DNA from: Onchocerca volvulus
Lineage: Eukaryota > Nematoda > Chromadorea > Rhabditida > Onchocercidae
DNA length: 64,000 nt
Reading direction: 5' to 3'
NCBI GenBank assembly: GCA_000499405.2
Contig: HG738138.1
Span: forward strand, 24,912,765-24,976,764
The position numbers and the translations under genes are program-made. Shown in pieces: positions 48,022-63,100 of the stretch (position 1 is the first letter of the stretch; every line of letters begins with the position of its first letter). Below the pieces are notes generated by a model, which saw only the letters and a program-made list of their open reading frames with translations, searched no databases and had not been told where the DNA came from.

Positions 48022-51000
48022 CAAAGAAAATATAATATCACAATTAAAATTGATGGCTTAATTATTAGTAAAGATGGACTGGATAGAAATGAGTTGGATT
48101 GATTTTGAAAATATTGATTTTTGAGTGAATTGTATGATTGAAGAAGCATTGAATGATCTATTAAATATTGATAGAAACATTGAGTAACTGATTAAAAATT
48201 GATAACTGTTGAGTTAATTAATTGAATAAAAATTCATCAATTATTGATTGAATTGATCTGGTGATCCTTTTTAAATCGATGACCTTTAATCTTCTGATGA
48301 ATAAGTGACTTGCAATTTGTTAATTATTTGAAAGATTAAGTTATCAGAACAATGGATAAGAGATAAATAATGCTTAGAAATTTGAACAAAACACAAGCAT
48401 TAGTTTTTGCAACATTCCCTACAATTAACATGATTTACGACATTTTAGTTTCGCAAATTGGAAGATGAGAAAACAAAGGCTTTTGTGTCAGATTAAAGAA
48501 GAAAATATGGATAACTGATTCATTTAGATTGAGAAATATTAGATACAAACAATCTTTAAAAGTACAAATTTTTACGAAACAAAGTATTTTGTTTCGAAAT
48601 AAAAAATATTTTGGATTTTTTTTCTTTCTTTTTTGAATATGAACTATTATCTCATGAATTCTAGGCCATCAGCTATGCATTTTGATGCTACTTCTTTTTT
48701 TTTCTCGAGTAAATCCATTTGTTCTTTTCTTAATCTTTAAAAGAAAACAATAGTTTTTGAAGATGCAAATTAATGTAAATGCTCATTCATTTATTTTAAG
48801 ATAAAATTTAGTTTGAATGAAAAGATGAATCAATCGATGAGAGTAATTTGAAATTTTTTAAAAATACATTATTCAAACATGATCTTTGATTACTTAAATT
48901 TCGAGAAAAAAAAAAATTTTGAAAGAATAATTGCTGTTAAAATATCGCAAAAAAAAAAAAAAAGAATGTTAATAGGCCAACAAAAGTAAAAAGAAAAAAA
49001 AAATAAAGATGAAATAAAATAAAATAAATCGTTTAGTTCGTGGAATCTAATCAATTGATTTACGACGTTTTTTTTTTTTTTTTTTTTTTTATCATCGAAC
49101 GTTAAACATCACTTTGCACATTACCTTCGAGATAATCGGAGAATTTTTATTTTACTTTTTTCTTTTTTTTTTATTTCTTTCCATTAAATACATAGAATGG
49201 ATTAAAATACATGTAAAATCGTTGATTATTTGTCGTATAACAGAATATATCATTTATCTGTGTAATCGAAACTGTTATATCCATGATTTTATCGGATGAT
49301 TTTCTATATCGTATAATTATCGAAATCTGTCGTTTTTTTTTTTTTTTTTTCGCAAAATATTTACGATTTTTTTATATTTTATCCTCTATAAATTTCATTT
49401 TCTAATTCAATTTTACTAATTCATAATTTTTGCTTTTTAATGAAATGTTAGAAAAATTCAAAATCCGATAACGATCTTTTAAACTTTTAACAACTTATTA
49501 TTTTTCAACTTTTATTATTTCGATATTAATAGTGATAGTATGATAGTAAATAGTGATAACAGATATAATAATGATAAAGCTAGCAATGCGAATAAGCTAT
49601 CCATTTTTAAGTACACATATAGTACATATCCACACATACACATACATGCATACAACATACACTCACATGCATACAACATACACACACATGTATACAACAT
49701 ATATATCCACATACACACACATACAAATGCACACAACATACACACACATGCATGCAATATGCACATCCACATACACACACACGCATACATACACACATAC
49801 ATGCATACAACATACACACACATGCATGCAATATGCACATCCACATACACACACATACTTACGCATACATACACACATACATGCAATGTGCACATCCACA
49901 TACACACACATTCACACATACATGCACATAACACACACACACATACACACAAACATGCACATATGTACACAACATACACCCACATACATACATCCACATA
50001 CATAAAAAAATAAAAAAAAAAAAAATTATTGGCGATTTTTGAGAAATAAATAGCAACTACTCTACAACTTTTCATAATTCCATTGCTTCTTCAAAAACTT
50101 TTCCAATTGGGACCAGAAGGACATGAAAAATGAAGCAAAAATTTTATAGTTGACATAAAATATATACATATATATATGTAAACAGAGCAAAAGATGAGAT
50201 AAATAAACAGAATATGCACTGATGTTATTGTTTAACTTTGTTCTCTTTTATTTTCAAATGTTTTATTTTTATTTTTCTTTTTTCTTTTTTTTTAACAAAT
50301 TTATGAAAAAATTTCAATAGCCAATGTGATTTAATGATGATAAAAGTTTGAAATTGATTGATTTAAATTTAATCAATTTTGAATTTTTATTATATCAAAT
50401 TAATATTTCAATAAATATTTATGATTATTATCATTGAAATGTTCTTTTTGCTTATCTTTGATTGATATTGATATTGATTTTAAAAGTTCAAATTTAATAA
50501 ATAGGTAAAATTTTCAAGTAATTTCAACGGTCTGAACTAGGTGATTGAATTATATAATGTATAAAAAGTCATTTATTTTATTTTTTATTTTTTATTTTTT
50601 CATCTCATACAATAGAATCTTTCATTTCAATCATATTTCGATTTTATGACACAAATGAAATTATCAGTGATTGATTTTATAGGAATAGATAAAAGGTGAT
50701 AAATAAACTTGACTGATAAGAAGCATTTGTTTCATGCTATATATTTTATCATAACTGATAAGAATTATAGGTAAATTGACTTTTTGATGTAATTTTAACA
50801 ATCATATCAACGATGAAATTTAATAATTCTTATATTTTCTATCAATTATTTTCTCGAATATTTTCATATGTTATAAGGAAAATAATCTTTGTAAAAATTA
50901 TTTTTTTCAAATAATAAAATTTTATAAAAAATAATTTCATAATACAATAGGTAATCGTATTTTGAATTTAATTTAAGAATGTAGAAAAAAAGAAGATCGT

Positions 51001-54000
51001 AATTTTTAAATTGTATGAAGATATCGTGTAAATAAAATTTTTAAATTTTTGAATTTAAACATTTAAATCTCGATTCATTTAACAAATGTTAATGAAATTG
51101 ATAATGGATTAAATAAGATAAAATAGGAAACGAATGAATTTGAATTTTTAATCAAATTTCAAAATAATAGCGATATCATTTCATTTATTATCATTTACTA
51201 TGATTAATTTAACTTTTTTTCTGCTCAAAGATCAGTGATCAAAGAATGAAGTTTTAGTTTATTTGAATGAGTTCTAATTGGAAGAATAATTTTCGAATAT
51301 TTGCAATATTTTACAAACCTAAATATATATATCTATTTTTATTTTCATAATCGTTAATAATTATTTAGCCTAAAATTAAGGCTTAGTAAACATTACGTGC
51401 TATTTATCTAATTTTTTTCGTAATTATTTACTCAATTTTTTTTTTTCATAAATTAGTACTTCAAGATTTCGTAAAAAAAAAAAAAATCGAAATAAATGAA
51501 GCGAAACATCATATTTTGTTTTGCTAGCAGTTAAGAGAATGAATTATTCTGATGAAATTTTTAATAAATATTTTCTTAATATTTATTAAATAATGTAAAA
51601 TTTAACAAACCATAACAATCAATTAATCGATCTATTTTTTTTTTTTCTTGGCGAATTCTTAATTGGCTTAATTTACAATCGATTTTTACAATCTCACAAA
51701 AAATCTTAAATAAAATATTATAAATGTTTTTTTATATTTATAAAATTTAAAAATAAATCATTTAGTTGAAAATCTATTATTTATTGCTTGTTGATTAATT
51801 TTATTTATTTATTTTTTGTTCTTTAACAATCATTCTTTCATTCGAATTTTTTTTTTCCCGATTGAGAAAACAATAAATGTAAATTAAATCGAAAATTGAA
51901 ATTTATTAATCGGCAGAAAGAGTTTGGTTGAAAATGTTTGAAAGTTTCAAATTTATAGCAAAAAAATAGTAAAAAAAATTTGAAAAAGCAAAATTGTAAT
52001 AAATTTCACATCCTCTTTTTCTCATTTATCTATTTCAATTCTTTCATATATCAATTAATACTAACAATTTCATCATCATCATCATTATCATCATATTATC
52101 ATTGTCATCATCATCATCATTATCATCATCATCATCATCATCATCAATCATTGTCATGTTATTATTGTTATTGCTGTTACCGTAATGGATGTGACATTAA
52201 TGTAAAATATTAATAAATTATACAAAATTTTATTAAAGAATAAAAGGATACGAGAATGAATGATGTTTGGTAGAAAATATTTTTATTTATGTAAAATTAG
52301 CAATTTTGATTTTATATGACATTCTATTAAATACTATTGAAATTTGAATTTATTCAAAATGCTGGTAATTTCCCATCGCTATTACTAATACTATTATTAT
52401 TACTATTATTATTAATATTATTATTGTAATTATCATTATTATCATCATTATTATTACTAATTGTTATAACTTTTGCTATTATAACATCACAAATTATTGC
52501 TTATAACTATTTAGTAATTTTTTTCCTCGTAAAAAAAAAAACGAAAATTTTAAAAAAGAAAAAATTTTTTGCTGATATTATTTCAAAATACTGGAAAATA
52601 TAAAATTTAAATTTTACAATAACTGTTTGTTTGCTTCTTATTAATTGATTGATTGAAAAAATGGATGAATTTAAAAAAAAAAAAAAAATTATTTAAATTA
52701 TTCATCTATGCATAATTCTTTTATTTCTATTATTAAATTATTTGAATATTTGATTTTTTCCATTGATTTTATTAATACCTATTTTTTTTTTATTATTGTA
52801 AATTGTTTGAAATTTTATTTTTATTATTTCTAATGTTTTAACAGATATTTTTTTTTTTTTGATATCAATTTTCACTACTTCATTTTAATAATTATTTATT
52901 ACTCGTAATTTTAAGTTATTCATTAATCATTATTACCTGTAGATGAAAAAAGAAAAAATGATAGCATCTGCTTTTCCATCAAAGCAATTACCAAATCAAC
53001 AATTAAATCAATCAAAACACTCGACATCTTCCGGAAATCGAATAATTAATTCATTAATCGATAATAATTCTATTCCTATTACATCAATTTCAAACAATGC
53101 ACAAAAGAAATCACATGAAATTACATTATCTGGATATATTATTTTTGTTGCAACTGTACAACGAAATCAACAAATTATCATTTTTGGTTTGTATCTTTGA
53201 ATGATTTTAGAACTATTGTAACGTGAATTACGCTTAACTTTATATGACGTGAATTACGCTTAAGATTATTGTATGAAATACATCAATAAGACGAAAGAAA
53301 AAAAACGTAATACTACGCTTAATATTATAAAACGTGAACTACGTAAAACGTAAACTACACTTAGTATTATAAACGTGAACTACGTTTAAGATATAAAACA
53401 TGAATTATGTTCTAATTTTTTAGTTTCCGCTATATTTTACAGAATTATCTAATCATATTTCCTTTTTTTTTCAAATCTTTCATTTTTGTCATCATAAATG
53501 GTTAAATGACGTATGTTGCAAAAAAAAAAAAAAAAAAAAAAAATTGTAAGAATTAATTAATGCTTATTTTTCGTTAAAATTTTTTTTGAAATTTTTTTAG
53601 AATTGTTAAAATTTTTCATTTAGAAAATTCCAAGAAAGAATTTGTTACCTGCATTTTTTTTTTCCATGAAATATCGATAAATAGATGTGGAAAGGAGGTA
53701 AAAAAAAAAAAAAATGAAATCAATTAGAATTTCTTCAATACAAAAATTTCATTTCCTTTTTCATTATCATTCATTTCACTGGAGAATTTTAATTCCAATA
53801 TATCATAGAACAAAAAGAATTTCGCATTTTTTTTTTTTTTTTTTTCATAAATCTTAAATAAAAGGAATAATTTTTTCATTTGTTTTTGTCTTTGTTTTCT
53901 TTTTTTTTTTTTTCTCATCTCGATTTGTTTCTTCTTATCTATATTTATTTTAATTCGAATTTAATTAATTTCGAAATTTGCAATTATTCTTTTCGTGTTT

Positions 54001-54136
54001 TTTTTTTTTCTAAAATATTCAAAATGAAATAACAAAAAAAAAAAAAGCCATACTTTTTTGTATTTTAGGTCAAATTTATTTTATATTTTTTCCACAATTA
54101 ATAATTGCATTTGATGATTCGGATGATAGTTAATAG

Positions 54137-54169
<33 letters not shown>

Positions 54170-57100
54170 AAATGGTGGGATAATCGTTGAGTATTGAAAT
54201 AAATCAATATTGAAATTTGCAATAATCTATGCTCACCATATATTATTTTGATATTTTAATGGTATATAATTTGAATTTAGACAATTTTTTGTGTAGTAGT
54301 TAATAATTTAAAATTTTTAATTTAAATATTTTCAATTTAAATTAAATAATTTTAATTTATCAATAATGTTCAAAATAAGGAAGAAAAATTGAAAAGTAAA
54401 TTTTCAGGAAGTCCAGCAAATAAAGCAGGTCTACAGATTGGTGATCGTATTGTTGAAATAAATGGCTGTTCAACTGATGGAAAAAATCATGCACAAATTG
54501 TTGAACTTATCAATCAGGTTAGGATATTTTTAATTTTTAAAATTTCCAAAATTTTAAAATTTTGGAAAAACTTAAAATTTTATATTCAAAATTTTCAATA
54601 ATTTCATAGATAATTAGCAAATCATATTATCATTGTTTTTTTTTTTTTTAGGACATAAAAATAAGAGCTTTTATCCGGTTTAAAAATCGGATTACATATA
54701 TTCGATATCTCAATCCTTTAAGGTCTTAAATCATTTTGATTAAAAGATTGATAAAGACTGACAAAATTAGTGATAAAAAAGATATGATTAGTTCATTATA
54801 TGTTAATAATTGACAATTCGTATAAATTTACTCGTAATTTTGTATTTCATAAAAAAAAATAATTTGCAACAAAAGTTTCAAGGAAAGTTCAAAAAGATCA
54901 TCAAAAAATCACAGAAAATTAGAAAAAAAATTTGTGAAAAAAAAAACCGGCTAAAATTAGGGAAATTTGAAAATTTTTGTTCAAAATTATTCGTATCGAT
55001 GAACAATTGAAATGAAAATAAATTCTAAAATAGATGGATAGATGATGATCGAATTTTTGGATTTGAAATATAATCGGTCATTAGTGCAAAATAATTATCG
55101 AGATGTAGTTATAGTAGTAAAATTATTCATTAATCTTCGAATGAATACCTGAAAAGGTCATATCATTTCATTCAAAGGTCATATTATCCTAATTCATTCG
55201 ATCCGATCCGATTCGATCCGTTACATTTACTTTCTCTGATATTATCGATCCAATTTTATGGCATTAATTTGCATCAATTCTTGATCATTCATCCTATTCA
55301 TCTGATTCGTTCCAATTCGATCGAATTCAATCCGTTACATTCACTTCTCTGATACATCTATCCGATCCTATGAAATTCATTTGTATCAATTCTTGATCAT
55401 TCATCCTATTCATCTGATTCGATCCAATTCGATCGAATTCGATCCTTTGTATTTATTACTTTGATACATCTGTCCATTTTTAAATGATCACTCTTAATCA
55501 ATTTTTTATTTTTAAATTATTTTGTAATGAAAAAAGTAACCTTTTGAGTAAAATATGAAAGATGATGATATGTAAATAATCATGAAAATTGTTATTATAA
55601 TCATTTCAATTTCAATTTCAATTTCAATTCTGCTATTATCGTATTCTAACCAATTAGATTGTCAAACTTGTTTATGGAAAATGGAGATAGATATCGATAT
55701 AAATTGTCAACTTTGTCACATTTCCGTTTAATTATAGTGTTGATTTGCTTTTATATTGCTTTTCTTTTTTTTTTTTTTTCAATTCTAAAATTTTTAAATC
55801 TTTTCTTTGAGATTTTTTCTTCCTTTTTTTTGTTGTAAATTTAAATTGATTTTTAATTTAATTTTTAAATTAGTTTTCATAAATCAATTTTTCTTTATTC
55901 AAGAAACAGTATTGATGAAAAAAAGGAAATAAATAATATTATTTGATTAAAAAAAAAATTAAATTATTAATTGAATTAAATAAGCTTTAATTTAATATTA
56001 TTTGTTTTTATTGATGAAATTATTACTCATTTCTCAAAGCAATTAGATAATTTTAATAATTAATCATAGTATGAATTAATTATTACATAATGATCAAAAT
56101 ACAAATATAATTATTAAATGATCTGATTTTATTTGTAAATTGATGAAGAAATAAGCTGATTATTATTATTCAATTTATCAATTAATCTTACTTCTTTCTG
56201 AATTATTATATTTTCAATCCTAATCTTTGCTTTAATTAAGTTTTTATTTTTTATCAAAATTAATCTTTCATTTTTATTTTGATGAAACTTTTACTTCAAA
56301 AAAAAAAAAAAAAGTAAAAGTTTAAAGTAAAAGTTTCATTAAAATTTTTATCATTAACAGTAAGATTTTATCAATACTATTCTATCGAACATTTTATTTT
56401 ATTTTTTTTTTTTTTTTACAATATTTTCGCGTAATTTTTTATCATTTTATGAAAATATTTCATTTTTCCTTTTTTTTTTTATTTTTTTCCCAAAATGTAA
56501 TATAACATTAATTTATGGGAAAAATTTATCGTATGTTTTTTTTTTCCTTTTATCTTTTTATTTCTTTTCAATTGTTATCATCATTTTCTTTGAAAATTAA
56601 GTTTTATTTTTGTCGATTTTGAAAAAAAAAAGTGAAATAAGCGAAATATATGAAAAATGAATGTCTTCTTTTCTTTTTCTTTTTTATCAATTTTTACTTT
56701 TTCACAAACATTTTTTTTTTTGATTCATTTTCATCGATTATTTTAAATATTTCTCTTTCCTTTTCATTGATTTCATTTTTCATGTACTATTCAAATTGCT
56801 TTTGTTAATAAATAAAATAATAAAAAAAAAAGTAAAAAAAAGAGAAAGAAAAGAAAAAAATGAAAATTTTGTTAAAATATATTTGTTGCTATAAAAACAA
56901 AAAAAAAAAAGAAAGCCAGGATAAATTTGTCTGTGATAGGAAAAAATTGATTTCATTATAATTTATAATTTTAATTTTAAATTAACAGCTTGTTTTTTTA
57001 CATTCACCCAAAAGCTTTAAAATATTTATTTCCATTTTACAAAAAAAAAAAAAGAAAATGATCCTTTAAAAATGTTTTATTTTATCTATCGATTTAATTG

Positions 57101-60100
57101 ACTTTTTATTAGGAATAAAATTTTTTCAAAGAAACATATTTTTTGTTTTTATATGAATTAATTTTAATTTATACTGATCAAAATTATTTCACAATTTTGA
57201 TTTTTTGCGCCTTTTTTTTTTGACAAATAATTTAATCTTATAATTATTGATTTTTTGAAATGCAAATAGTTTGATCTTATAAATATTGATTTTTATAAAA
57301 TGCAAATAATTTGCACCTTATAATTATTGATGTTTATAAAACTTACTTATGTTCGAATTCCATACTTATTCTATTTCTATTATCAAATAAATTTTATCTT
57401 ATAGTTATTGATTTTTATAAAATTTACTTATATTTGAGTTTTTTTTTTTTAATCTATTTATTTTTAAATTTATCACTTATATGTCAAACCTTAACTTTCT
57501 ATTGGATCAGATTAATCATTAATTAGTATTCAAATCTTAGATGGACTTTTTTTTTTTCTCCAGATGACAATTTAAGTAAATTATCTTATAATTATATTTC
57601 ATAATTATATTCATAATTTATATTTTATAATTAAATTTTACGTCATAATCATATTTCACGTAAGTGATCGTATATTTGATGCATTTTATAAAAATAAGTA
57701 TGGAAAATCAAGTAATTTTAGTGAGGCGTTAATTTTTTTCTTACAATACCTACTTGATTATCTTCTTGTGCATCACAACTCACGTAAGTGATCGTACTAT
57801 TTCACGTAACTAATCGTAAGTGTTGTAACTACTCAAGTCTTGTTCAAATAACGAGAATACTTGATTATCTTCTTGTGTATCGCAATTCACGTAAGTGATC
57901 GTACTATTTCACGTAAATAATCGTAAGTGATCAGATTTTATGATATTATATTTTATAGAGTAGGCGTGAAGAGCAAAATACATATCTTCATAATGGACAA
58001 TTATAATCGAATCAATAATAATAATGGATCATTTATTTTAATTTGAATATATTTTCAAAAAAATTATTGAATCATTTAATCAATTTCTAATTTCATTTAT
58101 TATTTCCGCTATTATTATTGAATTATATTTTAAATATTATTACCTCATTAAATTATTTTAATTAATTTCAATTCTTCAATTACTTACTACTACTGCTATC
58201 TCTACTACTACTATTATTGTCACCTTTATGTCACCAATACGAGTGGAACTTTCAACAGTACTGGAAATTCAAATACCAGTAGCAATTAATGCACATAATA
58301 TTAAATGTGCTAGTAATATGCATGATAATAAATCATGTACTTGTAAATTGGTGCAAAATGAAATGTTATTATTCAAGGAATACAATGGTACCAAGGTGAC
58401 CTAATATTCATTATTGATTTTCTTTTTTGCACATTTAGAAATATTAATTTAAATAAAATTCAAATTTATTGCAATCAAACTTTGATAGTTTGAATTTTAA
58501 TTTTGAACTTTCGAAATGAAACAATCATTTAAAAGCTAACGCTAACTGTAAATATTTCGTAATTATTTAAATTATCATTTTGTATTTCGTGTTTTCAATC
58601 TATTACTATATATTTTCAATTTTAAATCTCTAAAGTTAAACAATCATTTAAAAACTATTGCTAACTGTAAGTATTTAATAATTAATTAAATTATCATTTT
58701 GTATTTCAATTTTTTAATCCAGTACTGCATACTTAATTGTATTTTTTATTCGTAATTTCATTTCAAATGATACAAAAATGAAGTTTTGGATGAATGATTA
58801 AAAAAATAAAAGCAAATGAAATATTTAATTAATTCATATTTCTTATCAATTTAGGTATAATTTATACTGATATTAATATTTTATTTATTTATTTGAATAG
58901 AAAATGTTTATTCATATCTTGAATTACTATTTTCAAAAAGAAAAAAATGCTAATTTTCCCATTTTCAATTTTAATTAATTTCAAAAATCAAAAAAAGAAA
59001 AAGAAAGGAAAAAAGGAAGGAATATCTTTATTAACATTCATTAAATAATAGTTTTCTTGGTAGTTTCATTATTTACGTTTTTTATTAAACAAATTCCAAT
59101 TTTTATTATTCACTTTTTTGTCCTTGAAATAATTCGTATTTAACCTTTTTTTTTTTCGTTTTAATAGCCTTTCATAGCAATAATATTCAAGATTCCCTTT
59201 AAATATATATTAACAAAAGTTGTTTAGATCTGAAATATTGTACTTATATATATATATGTCAATATAATATCGATTAATTTAATTATTTATTTCCATTTTC
59301 GATTTATCATTCCCATTTCCAGCAAACTTATGTTAGCTAGTTTATATAGATAACAATAAATCATCTGAAATATCAATCGCACTATAAGATTTAAAATAAA
59401 TTCTAAAAAAAAAAAACAAAAAAAAAAAACGATTAAAAATAAGATCTAAAAGTTTTAACATTAACTCCATCATACAAAATATAATTTTTAAATTAATTTA
59501 AATTTGTATGAAAAAAAAAAGAAATCATCATTTTTTTTGTAAAAAACAATGAAAAATTAACATATTTGGCCTTGTATCATGATTTTTTGCAACAACAATG
59601 AATAATTAACATATTTGGCCTTGTCTGGTGAATGATTATTTGATGATTTCCGCAAATAGCTTCATTCTTCTGGAAAAATTCAAATTAAAATTAAAATCAT
59701 ATTCGATAAAATGTTGTATTTAATTACTTTTTCAAACTTTTAAAAAAAAGTATTCTCTTAATGGTTCATTTCTCATTCAAGGACATTTTCCGAATAAAAA
59801 AGGTTGACGGGGCTGTTTTTTTTTTCTTTTTTTTAAAATGAAATTTTCAGTTGCTCTTTTTTTTTCTCATTTTTTTTTCATTTTCAAATAATTATCAATT
59901 TGGTCGGCCATATTTTTCAAATATTCTTCTTTCAGTCAGTCATACTTTTCGCTGATCAAATTTGTTGTTCACTTTTAGAGAAATTATTGAAATTTTACCG
60001 GATATTTTACGAATATTTAACATTTCTTCTTTCTTGTTTGAAGGAAAAATTTTGAGAAATTTCTTTTTTAATTTCAAGTTTACCTTTTCATTTCCCGCCA

Positions 60101-63100
60101 GTTTACAATATTTTCTAATTTATCGTTATTTTGCAAAATTATTTTGAATTACTATTGTTTGTATTATTTTTGCATAAAAATTTAGTAATTGAAATAAATG
60201 AATGAAACTTATAAAAGAGATGACGAAAGCAAAGAAATTTCTTGCCAATTTTTCGATTTATTGATTTTAAAAAGATTAAAATACTTTAAAAATACTTTTT
60301 TTAATTTTCTTTCTTTTTCATCCAGGTTTATTGAAATTTTATTGAATATTTACGATCGAAATTGATTCATTGTTACTTAAAAAAATAGAAAAAAAAAATT
60401 TTCTGCAATTTCAAATATCTTTTCAAATTCTGTTCAAATTCTATTACCAGTTTTTTTCATCCATTATTGTACTTTAATCAAATTCTTTTAATAAAAAGCT
60501 TTTGAGAATAAAACGAAAAAATAATTTTTTATAAAATTTGATGAATCTTTAGAATAATTATCTTTCATACTGAAAATTCTTTTTTTTCTTTCAAATTCTA
60601 CATTTTACTAACTTAAAAAATAAATTAGTCATAATTTCATGTAAATTTATCATAAATTAAATTAAGTAAATTTTTATTCGATTACTTATTTTTAAAAGTT
60701 TTGTTTTCGGAAAATGAACAAATTTATCAAAAATTAAAATTAAATAGATTTTTATTCACTTGTTCATTTTACAAACTTTATTCTAGAAATAAGTATTAAT
60801 TTATATTATTAGATAACGATTTCCAGTACCAATATTATCAATAGTTATTTCCGGAAATTTTCATAAATTATTCAAACAGCCACTGTAAAAAAAGAAAAAA
60901 AAAGTGTTTTTGCAAATCATTAAAAGAGAAAAAAAAAATTAAATTTTTAAACTTTTATTTAATTAATTTCATTTACAGTGCATCAAATCACGTGTAATTC
61001 AGTTACGTGTTCGACGAGAACAAGAAACATCAAGTGAAGGTAAGTGTAAATTTTTCAAAAATGAAATTTCAAAATTTCACAAAGTTTTTACTCAAATTTA
61101 TTCATGAATTCAAAGATTGCGTGAAAATCAATTGATATTGAATTAATCAAAATATATTAATTGATTTTTCGGTAATCAATGATATTGAATTAATCAAAAT
61201 ATTAAAAAAAAATTTTTAATTTATACAATCCTTATTAATATAAAAAATATATTTGAAGGCTATATACATTGGCCAAAGTAATTTTTTTTTTTCTATTTTT
61301 AATTATTGCACAAAACGATTATATTCTAATTAATGATTTCAATTATATAATTTCTTTTCTCGCTCGAAAAAAAAAATATTAAAAATCATTGTACTTAATT
61401 TTGTCCTTTTTGCCGAAAACTTTTGCTGTATATTTATTCCCATCATTCTATTTCTCGAATTTTGTAAATATCCTAATAAATCATTCCATTTTTTTTCTTT
61501 TTTAGGTAAAAAAAAAAAACAGCGATGGGAAAATAGTTTATAGGAGCAGTTTGAAAAATAGTTTTAAAAAAAAATCATACGAAAATTCTCATCAAATTTT
61601 TCATTCGCTTAGAAGTAAAGGAAAAAACAAGAACAAAACAAAACAAAACGAAAAATTCAATAAAATTCATGATAAATTCAATATTTTTTAATAATTATGG
61701 TCAATTTTAATTTTGTATTACGAAATACGAAATCGTAACTCTGGAATGAAAATTTAGGTAATTTGCGAAAATTTATTCTTCAAAAAAAAAAAATCACCAA
61801 AAACGATAACAAATTTAAAAAAAAAAATGTCAATCACGCAAAAAAAAAAAAAAAAAAAAATTGTAAATTACCTGAATTACAATTTGTCGTTTCGTGATAC
61901 AAATTTTTAAATAGACTGAAAATTTTTATCCTTTAAATATCAATTTTTACAGTAAGTTTGAAAATTTTTCATCTTCTTTATTTTAAATATTAATTATTTA
62001 AATAAATTTCAAAATTCAATAAAATGAAATTCCTACTCGTACTTAAAAACAAAAATCAAAATATATTTTATTAGTAAACCGAAATATATGTATATAATAT
62101 ATCATTTCCGATATTACAATTTTTCATTCCATATTACAAAATTGACATGATTGAATGAATTAAATAAAACTTTTACAATAATTATTTGTCTTCTTTTTTT
62201 TTTTAAATAATCATTTTCAATAAATTTGAAAAACTTTTTAAATTCAATAAAATGAAATTTTCTCTTAAACTACTTGAACTCATTCAATAAATCGAAATAT
62301 ATTATTAAAGTTCCAATTTTATTTGATCATTTTTATATTTAAAAGACAATGAAATTAAAAAGTTTAAAAAAAAAGAAAGTTAATTTAATATTCAAAATTT
62401 AAATGAAATACTCATATTATAATTATTATCTATTTTGAAATGTTGCTAAAAATACTTGTCCTCTAAATTTTGGTTTTCCGTAAATCAAAAACTAGTTATT
62501 TTCACAAGTTTTGGGATACTAACCGGAACTATCACTTTTGTCCTCGTAGGTATCGTCTGTTTGATACCATCAAATACTCCCACATCATTTACCTATCCAT
62601 TTATACCTGTCTTTTCGATCAATTCATCTGTCAACGCATTTTGTCAAATCGGTAAATTGATGTGACAGTCAATAAATTATGTTTTACCTTTTTTTTTTTT
62701 TCGCTAAAATACTTTTTAAACAATTATTTTTTATTGCCAAATACTCCCCTCCATTCTAACTTATATAGGTTTGCATAAATACTTTTCAAAAGTTTATATT
62801 AAATTTTTTCCCGCCATTCTATTCATTTTATTTTTCCGGAAAAATTGTAAATTAATAAAAAAAAAAAAATTTTTTTTGAATTTTTTTGGTATATTTTTTT
62901 TTTATTAATTTTAGAAGGCTGCTTGCAGCAAAATTACCTTAAGAATATGTTAAACAAATAATGATTGATTATGATTAGTTTTTATATTTGTATTTATATG
63001 AAACTTAATTATCTGAAGTTTCACTATCAATTGTGATCATTTTATTATTTCAAATTATAACTTCAGATCTTTCTATCTGAACATTGAAATGATTGCTGGC

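Noticed and set aside
49515..50075. Long open frames on both strands rich in His/Thr/Tyr or Cys/Val/Met
   Set aside because: They lie on the CACATA minisatellite, are open in several frames at once and carry no domain.
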